This document shows, in pieces, positions 59,495 through 64,000 of a DNA stretch of 64,000 nt. Within the stretch, counting starts at the first letter, position 1, and the number at the start of each line of letters is the position of its first letter. The notes beneath the pieces were generated by a model. It was not told the DNA's origin. It searched no databases and saw only the letters and a program-made list of their open reading frames with translations. The DNA is from an uncultured Bacteroidales bacterium (GTDB taxonomy: Bacteria; Bacteroidota; Bacteroidia; Bacteroidales; UBA1715): NCBI GenBank assembly GCA_937892155.1, contig CALAUG010000045.1, forward strand, positions 1 through 64,000. The letters are read 5' to 3'. The position numbers and the translations under genes are program-made.

Positions 59495-61357
59495 ATGTGT
59501 GGAATTGCAGGATATTATACTTATGCTAATACGTTTAATTCAAGTGAGTTAAATTATGTTGGTGAAAGTATTTCTTTACGTGGTCCTGAACACCAAGGTG
59601 TTTTTTCTGATGAGGTATGTGGTTTGGTTCATCGCCGCTTGAAAATCATTGATTTATCTGATGATTCCAATCAACCAATGGCTTCAGAGGATGGTCGTTA
59701 TCAAATGGTGTATAATGGCGAAGTATATAATTATGATGAAATCCGTCGAGAACAGCAAATATCTGTGCAAACTACTTCTGACACGGAAATTGTCTTAAAA
59801 TCGTTGATAGCAAATGGTATAGAGGCTGTAGAGTCATTCAATGGTATGTTTGCTATCGCATTGTACGATACGCTTGAAAAAAAATTGCTTCTTATCCGCG
59901 ATAGAATGGGGGTTAAACCATTGTATTATTACTGGGATGGAACTAATTTTGCCTTTGCGTCAGAAATTAAAGCATTACTTCGTTTTAATTTTATAAACAG
60001 AAATAAATCAATAAATTACTCAGCGTTAAATCAATTTTTACATCTAGGTTACACGGGTATAGAATATACTATTTATAATAACATATATAAATGTCCCGCT
60101 GGTTCGTTTTTGGAAGTGTCGGATAAGAATCTTTCAATTCAGTCATATTGGAAAACGTGTGATTGCGTGCAACCAGAAACAATAGATGATGTTTATTCTG
60201 CTAAGGAAATTTTACGTGATTTGGTCGAGCAATCCGTTCGTTACCGTTTGAAAAGCGATGTGCCGTATGGAACATTTTTAAGCGGTGGAATTGATTCGTC
60301 GCTTGTTACTGCGGTTGCACAAAGGAACCTTAATACTCGATTGAATACATTTACAATAGCATTTGCTGAAAACAAATACGACGAAAGTAAATATGCGAAG
60401 CAGGTTGCTGAATATTTGGGCACCGATCATCATGAAATGGTTGTAACTCACAAAGAAGCATCGCAATTAATCCCTTCTATTTTAGATACTTTTGATGAGC
60501 CTTTTGCTGATTCTTCTGCAATACCAACAATGTTGGTCTCAAAACTTGCCAAAACAAAAGCTACAATGATATTGTCCGGTGATGGCGGCGATGAATTGTT
60601 TATGGGTTATGGTGCATATAATTGGGCTTCAAGACTTGAAAGTCCATATGTCAAATTTTTTAGGAAGCCATTGTCTTTTGCGTCCAAGTTTGGTACATCA
60701 CGAATAAAACGTGCTGGCACAGTGTTAAATTATTCTGCAGAGGACCAAAAACCATCTCATATTTTCTCACAAGAGCAATATTTGTTTTCACGGAAGGAGA
60801 TTCAACATTTACTTAATGCGGATTTTTACACTGACTTTTGTTTGCAAAATGAGGTGGCTTCTGTAGCAAGGCCATTGTCTGCTGCCGAAAATCAGGCGTT
60901 ATTTGACATGAATTACTATTTGCGTGAGGATTTGTTACCCAAAGTTGACAGGTCTTCAATGAAGTATTCGCTGGAAGTCCGCGTACCATTACTTGACTAT
61001 AATATTGTGGAATTTGCACTCAATGTAAATGAAAATCTAAAAGTTCATAATGGAACACAGAAATATTTATTAAAACAAGTGTTGTATGATTATGTTCCTG
61101 CTCATTTATTTGATCGTCCAAAATGGGGATTTTCTATTCCGTTGTGTAATTGGTTAAAAAAAGATTTACACTATCTTATAGACGATTACTTAAATGAAAA
61201 CTTGATAGAGCAATTCGGCTTATTTAATAAAAAATATGTTCGTTCGCTTGTCTGCAAATTTGAAAACGGTCACAATGACTATTTGTATAATAGAATTTGG
61301 CAATTGATTCTTGTACAGAAGTTTATGATCGATAAATTCTTTAAAAATGGCAAATAA
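59495..61357 (+). CDS. asnB: Glutamine-dependent asparagine synthase (AsnB type)
   Basis: 620 residues. Glutaminase Cys2 present (MCGIAGYYTYA), RGPEHQGVF, YNGEVYNYDE, then the synthetase domain with PP-loop LSGGIDSSLVTA (about 265) and SGDGGDELFMGYG; DRSSMKYSLEVRVPLLD near 490. Found beside a glycosyltransferase whose start it overlaps by 11 bases, so it may serve surface-glycan amidation rather than free asparagine synthesis; the sequence does not decide this. Confidence 0.9.
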   Translation: MCGIAGYYTYANTFNSSELNYVGESISLRGPEHQGVFSDEVCGLVHRRLKIIDLSDDSNQPMASEDGRYQMVYNGEVYNYDEIRREQQISVQTTSDTEIVLKSLIANGIEAVESFNGMFAIALYDTLEKKLLLIRDRMGVKPLYYYWDGTNFAFASEIKALLRFNFINRNKSINYSALNQFLHLGYTGIEYTIYNNIYKCPAGSFLEVSDKNLSIQSYWKTCDCVQPETIDDVYSAKEILRDLVEQSVRYRLKSDVPYGTFLSGGIDSSLVTAVAQRNLNTRLNTFTIAFAENKYDESKYAKQVAEYLGTDHHEMVVTHKEASQLIPSILDTFDEPFADSSAIPTMLVSKLAKTKATMILSGDGGDELFMGYGAYNWASRLESPYVKFFRKPLSFASKFGTSRIKRAGTVLNYSAEDQKPSHIFSQEQYLFSRKEIQHLLNADFYTDFCLQNEVASVARPLSAAENQALFDMNYYLREDLLPKVDRSSMKYSLEVRVPLLDYNIVEFALNVNENLKVHNGTQKYLLKQVLYDYVPAHLFDRPKWGFSIPLCNWLKKDLHYLIDDYLNENLIEQFGLFNKKYVRSLVCKFENGHNDYLYNRIWQLILVQKFMIDKFFKNGK

Positions 61358-62591
61358 TCCAGGAGTTCTTTATATATCGTATGACGGGATGACTGACAAT
61401 CTTGGTCAGTCGCAAGTTATACCATATCTTGAAGGTTTATCCAAACAGGGATATTCAATACATGTGTTGAGTTGCGAAAAACAGGAAAAATACGAGCAGA
61501 GGAAAAACCATATTTCAAAAATTTTACAACAAAGTTCAATTGTCTGGCATCCAATAGAATATACCGCAAAACCCCCAGTAATTTCAACTTTATATGACTT
61601 GCATAAATTGCAAAATACTGCACGCGAAATTATTCTCAATGCTGAAAATAATATAAAACTTTTGCATTGCAGGAGCTATATTAGTGCTCACGTTGGTGCG
61701 TATTGCCAAAAAAAGTTTGGCTTACCTTGGATATTCGATATGCGTGGGTTCTGGGCAGACGAACGTGTTGAAGGAGGTATTTGGAACATTTCCAAGCTAT
61801 TATATAGGACTGTATATAATTACTTCAAAAATATTGAAAAAAAGTTTATTACAGATGCGAGTTATATTATTAGTTTAACTGAAAATGGAGCGAATGAAAT
61901 TCGTTCATGGGATTCATATAAGTCTGCAAATAAACCGATACAAGTAATCCCTTGTTGCGCTGATTTGCAATTATTTCAGAAAGAAATTTCCAAAACAAAA
62001 TTACAGTCGGCACAAAAAAAATTAAATATTCCAGATGATGCATTTGTCATTAGTTATCTTGGTTCTTTTGGAACTTGGTATATGACCGACGAAATGTTTG
62101 ATTTTTTCAAAGCAATTTATTGTAAGAATAACAAGGCTGTCTTTTTGTGTATTACTCCTGATAATCCTGACGCTTTGGAATCTATTGCAATGCGGAAGGA
62201 TGTTCCTGTTTCATCGCTTCGTGTTGTTAAAGCGAATCGTGAAGATGTCCCTTTGTATGCTTCTTTGTCGCGATGGTCAATGTTTTTTATAAAACCTGTT
62301 TATTCAAAGAAAGCTTCGTCGCCAACAAAAATGGGTGAATTATTGGCAATGGGAATACCATTGGTTTGTAATGCCGGTGTTGGCGATGTCGATGTTATTA
62401 TGCAGGAATGTGAGAAAGGTTTTGTTATAAAAGATTTTTCTGAAAACAATTATTTTGAAATTGCCGATGCGATTTTACAATCCGATGATTCTTGTTCGCC
62501 TTGGAATTTACGTGATATAGCTCTAAAATATTATTCTCTTGAAAAGGGGATACAAAAATATGCCGAAGTATACCGCAATATTTTAGAATAA
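61347..62591 (+). CDS. Glycosyltransferase (GT4-like)
   Basis: 414 residues, GT-B fold. VLYISYDGMTDNLGQSQVIPYLEGL at the start, RSYISAHVGAYC, VIPCCADLQLF, FVISYLGSFGTWYM and the C-terminal SSPTKMGELLAMGIPLVCNAGVGDVD, whose acidic residues contact the donor. Probably adds a sugar to a surface glycan; donor unknown. Overlap with asnB indicates co-translation. Confidence 0.87.
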   Translation: MANNPGVLYISYDGMTDNLGQSQVIPYLEGLSKQGYSIHVLSCEKQEKYEQRKNHISKILQQSSIVWHPIEYTAKPPVISTLYDLHKLQNTAREIILNAENNIKLLHCRSYISAHVGAYCQKKFGLPWIFDMRGFWADERVEGGIWNISKLLYRTVYNYFKNIEKKFITDASYIISLTENGANEIRSWDSYKSANKPIQVIPCCADLQLFQKEISKTKLQSAQKKLNIPDDAFVISYLGSFGTWYMTDEMFDFFKAIYCKNNKAVFLCITPDNPDALESIAMRKDVPVSSLRVVKANREDVPLYASLSRWSMFFIKPVYSKKASSPTKMGELLAMGIPLVCNAGVGDVDVIMQECEKGFVIKDFSENNYFEIADAILQSDDSCSPWNLRDIALKYYSLEKGIQKYAEVYRNILE

Positions 62592-63017
62592 CTATTCAAA
62601 GAATGATTCTTTAATTTCTAACCCATTGCTTTTTTGTTGCACCTGAATCATAAGATAGCCAATGCTGTCTCGTACCGAAATATTGCAAAAATTTGTCACG
62701 GTATCAGCAAATGTCGCATTAATGCAACTACAACTGTCAAAGTGCCAGCTTTTTTCAAAAACTGTTTTCCCAATTTCGAGTGAGTCTTCATACAAAATAA
62801 CATCACCGATTTTCAATTTCGAAATAATAGGCGCAGCACACTGATTTTCAATTTCACAATGAAGAATATGTTGTTGTTTCTTTTTCTCTATGCTCATCAT
62901 CATATTTTCTATAGCAAAAATTGCAACAATGAGCGAACAGATAAATCCAATAGAAATTATGAAGAAATTTCTGTTGTTTCGTTTTTGATGTCTTTGTCTG
63001 GAAGTTCCTAAATTCAT
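62592..63017 (-). CDS. Single-span membrane protein, unrecognised
   Basis: 141 residues from MNLGTSRQRHQKRNNRNFF; one membrane segment (IISIGFICSLIVAIFAIENMM, about 20-40) behind a basic cytosolic start, then a soluble domain with Cys residues (LHCEIENQC, FDSCSCINATF). No family recognised. Its ATG overlaps the ispH stop (TAATG), so it is co-translated with ispH; a longer frame running into ispH was rejected. Confidence 0.65.
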   Translation of the reverse strand: MNLGTSRQRHQKRNNRNFFIISIGFICSLIVAIFAIENMMMSIEKKKQQHILHCEIENQCAAPIISKLKIGDVILYEDSLEIGKTVFEKSWHFDSCSCINATFADTVTNFCNISVRDSIGYLMIQVQQKSNGLEIKESFFE

Positions 63018-63913
63018 TATTGTACGTTGATTTTTTCTTTGATTTTTGATGCAATTTCTTCCATCAGCCATTTTGGTGTCGAGGTGGCACCGCAAATGCC
63101 GACAGATAAATTTTGTGAAAATGGGATTTTGTCTAAATCATCACTCTCCGAAACAAAATATGCGTTTTTGTTAATTTGTTTGCAAATGTCAAAGAGTACT
63201 TTTCCATTGGAACTTTTCTTTCCACTTACGAAAATGATGATGTCATATTTTTGCGAAAATTTCTTCAAATCTTCTTCTCTATTAGCTACTCGTCGGCAAA
63301 TTGTGTCGTGGCAAATGAATTGTTTGTTACCGAATTTGTCTGCTTGTTTCGTAATTTCATCTTGAATTATTTTCAATTCATGCAGATTTTGCGTGGTTTG
63401 CGAGAAAAGGATTGTTGGTTTTGAGAAATCTATCAGTTCAATGTCCTTTAGGTTGCTGATTACTGTGGCGGTATTATCGGTTTGCCCTAAAAGTCCAACA
63501 ACTTCAGCGTGCCCAGGTTTCCCATATATTAAAATTTGTCCTCCTTTCCCTTTTATGTCTTTATATGCCTGTTTTATTTTCTTTTGAAGATTTAAAACAA
63601 CCGGACAAGTCGCATCAATAATGGTAATGTTGTTTTGTCTCGCAATTTCGTATGTTTCTGGTGGCTCCCCGTGTGCGCGAAGTAAAACAGTACAGTTTTT
63701 TAAACTTTTAAATTGCTCGTATGTTATGGATTTTAATCCTTTAGCACTCAGCCGTGCCATTTCTGCGCCGTTGTGTACAATGTCGCCAAGACAGAACAAC
63801 GACTTATGCTCTTCCAAAGCCTTTTCTGCTTGTTGAATGGCGTTAATCACTCCGAAACAGAAACCGGATTTTTCATCAATATCAACTATGCCTTTATCTT
63901 GTTCAGTATCCAT
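63017..63913 (-). CDS. ispH: 4-hydroxy-3-methylbut-2-enyl diphosphate reductase
   Basis: Last enzyme of the MEP isoprenoid pathway, a [3Fe-4S]/[4Fe-4S] protein giving IPP and DMAPP. 298 residues. Three cluster cysteines in SGFCFGV (about 19), IDATCPVV (about 103) and VGICGATSTPKW; LRAHGEPPETY, GKPGHAEVVGL, SQTTQ and DTICRRVANREEDL are also diagnostic. Its start overlaps the end of the upstream cmk by 28 bases, an arrangement known in Bacteroidetes. Confidence 0.97.
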   Translation of the reverse strand: MDTEQDKGIVDIDEKSGFCFGVINAIQQAEKALEEHKSLFCLGDIVHNGAEMARLSAKGLKSITYEQFKSLKNCTVLLRAHGEPPETYEIARQNNITIIDATCPVVLNLQKKIKQAYKDIKGKGGQILIYGKPGHAEVVGLLGQTDNTATVISNLKDIELIDFSKPTILFSQTTQNLHELKIIQDEITKQADKFGNKQFICHDTICRRVANREEDLKKFSQKYDIIIFVSGKKSSNGKVLFDICKQINKNAYFVSESDDLDKIPFSQNLSVGICGATSTPKWLMEEIASKIKEKINVQ

Positions 63914-64000
63914 TCTAATTGTCCTTCACGGGTCATGTTACTTGTATCTACTAAAATAGCATCTTCAGCTTGTTTTAATGGACTTTCCTTTCGAGTTGTG
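63886..64000 (-). CDS. cmk: Cytidylate kinase, C-terminal end (truncated by window edge)
   Basis: Only the last 37 codons are inside the window: TRKESPLKQAEDAILVDTSN followed by MTREGQLEWILNKIKA and stop TAG at 63886-63888. The RxxSPLKxAxDAxxxDTS pattern is the conserved end of cytidylate kinase, which phosphorylates CMP and dCMP. The 28-base overlap with the ispH start supports a cmk-ispH unit. Most of the enzyme lies beyond the right edge. Confidence 0.85.
   Translation of the reverse strand, partial: TTRKESPLKQAEDAILVDTSNMTREGQLEWILNKIKA

Overview
The window looks like a chromosomal segment of an AT-rich, anaerobic Bacteroidetes (Bacteroidales-like) bacterium. The evidence is phylum-specific gene neighbourhoods (sigma-54 regulator-lptE-TPR-secG; TPR-DUF4292-EnvC; azlC-azlD; cmk-ispH), an LptE and DUF4175 of Bacteroidetes type, a meso-diaminopimelate dehydrogenase, and at least 20 copies of the Bacteroidetes -7 promoter element TAnnTTTG placed just upstream of genes and both tRNAs. 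No ribosomal RNA, insertion sequence, prophage or CRISPR array was seen. Nearly everything is housekeeping or cell-envelope function.

Layout. 0-9 kb (minus): truncated groEL, groES, secG, a long acidic TPR protein, lptE, a sigma-54 activator, then a GH5 cellulase-sufS-LD-carboxypeptidase run. 9-22 kb: mixed small units (nadA, flippase, hemW, asd, a lamin-tail surface protein, an ATP-grasp protein, coaD, thrH, tRNA-Thr, ddh, a small kinase, and a two-gene cassette ending in a broken vapD). 22-32.6 kb (minus): a cell-wall operon (DUF4175, EnvC-like, DUF4292, TPR), three unfamiliar genes plus a highly structured intergenic region, then NDP-sugar nucleotidyltransferase and dut. 32.6-33.3 kb: a 704-base AT-rich gap. 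33.3-38 kb (plus): ybeY, mnmG, an M16 peptidase, a YrdC/Sua5 protein, a thioesterase. 38-50 kb: RluA, panB, mltG, a CE2 esterase lipoprotein, a CoA-transferase, a nuclease, recQ, kdsD, a U32 protein. 50-64 kb: polysaccharide genes (flippase, two asparagine-synthase-like proteins, two glycosyltransferases), tRNA-Phe, a Nudix hydrolase, azlCD, pyrE, an ABC ATPase, a LysM lytic transglycosylase, ispH and the end of cmk.

The most informative large-scale signal is in the middle. Gene polarity changes at the 32.6-33.3 kb gap (24 minus and 8 plus coding genes to the left; 17 plus and 12 minus to the right), the gap is AT-rich and carries several DnaA-box-like 9-mers, mnmG lies directly beside it, and three near-identical parS-like palindromes (CACGTG core) sit 2.3-3.1 kb to its right. 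Together these suggest a replication origin with its ParB-binding sites. Other points of interest are a GH5 cellulase with an inserted helical LTxxQ-type module, a VapD ribonuclease gene with two in-frame stops, a structured intergenic region at 30.0-30.25 kb that may be a non-coding RNA or a small hydrophobic peptide gene, and duplicated 26-bp hairpins flanking an unfamiliar gene.

Several starts were moved downstream of the longest reading frame because the longer start falls inside or upstream of the TAnnTTTG box, or because the shorter start gives a proper signal peptide or family N-terminus.
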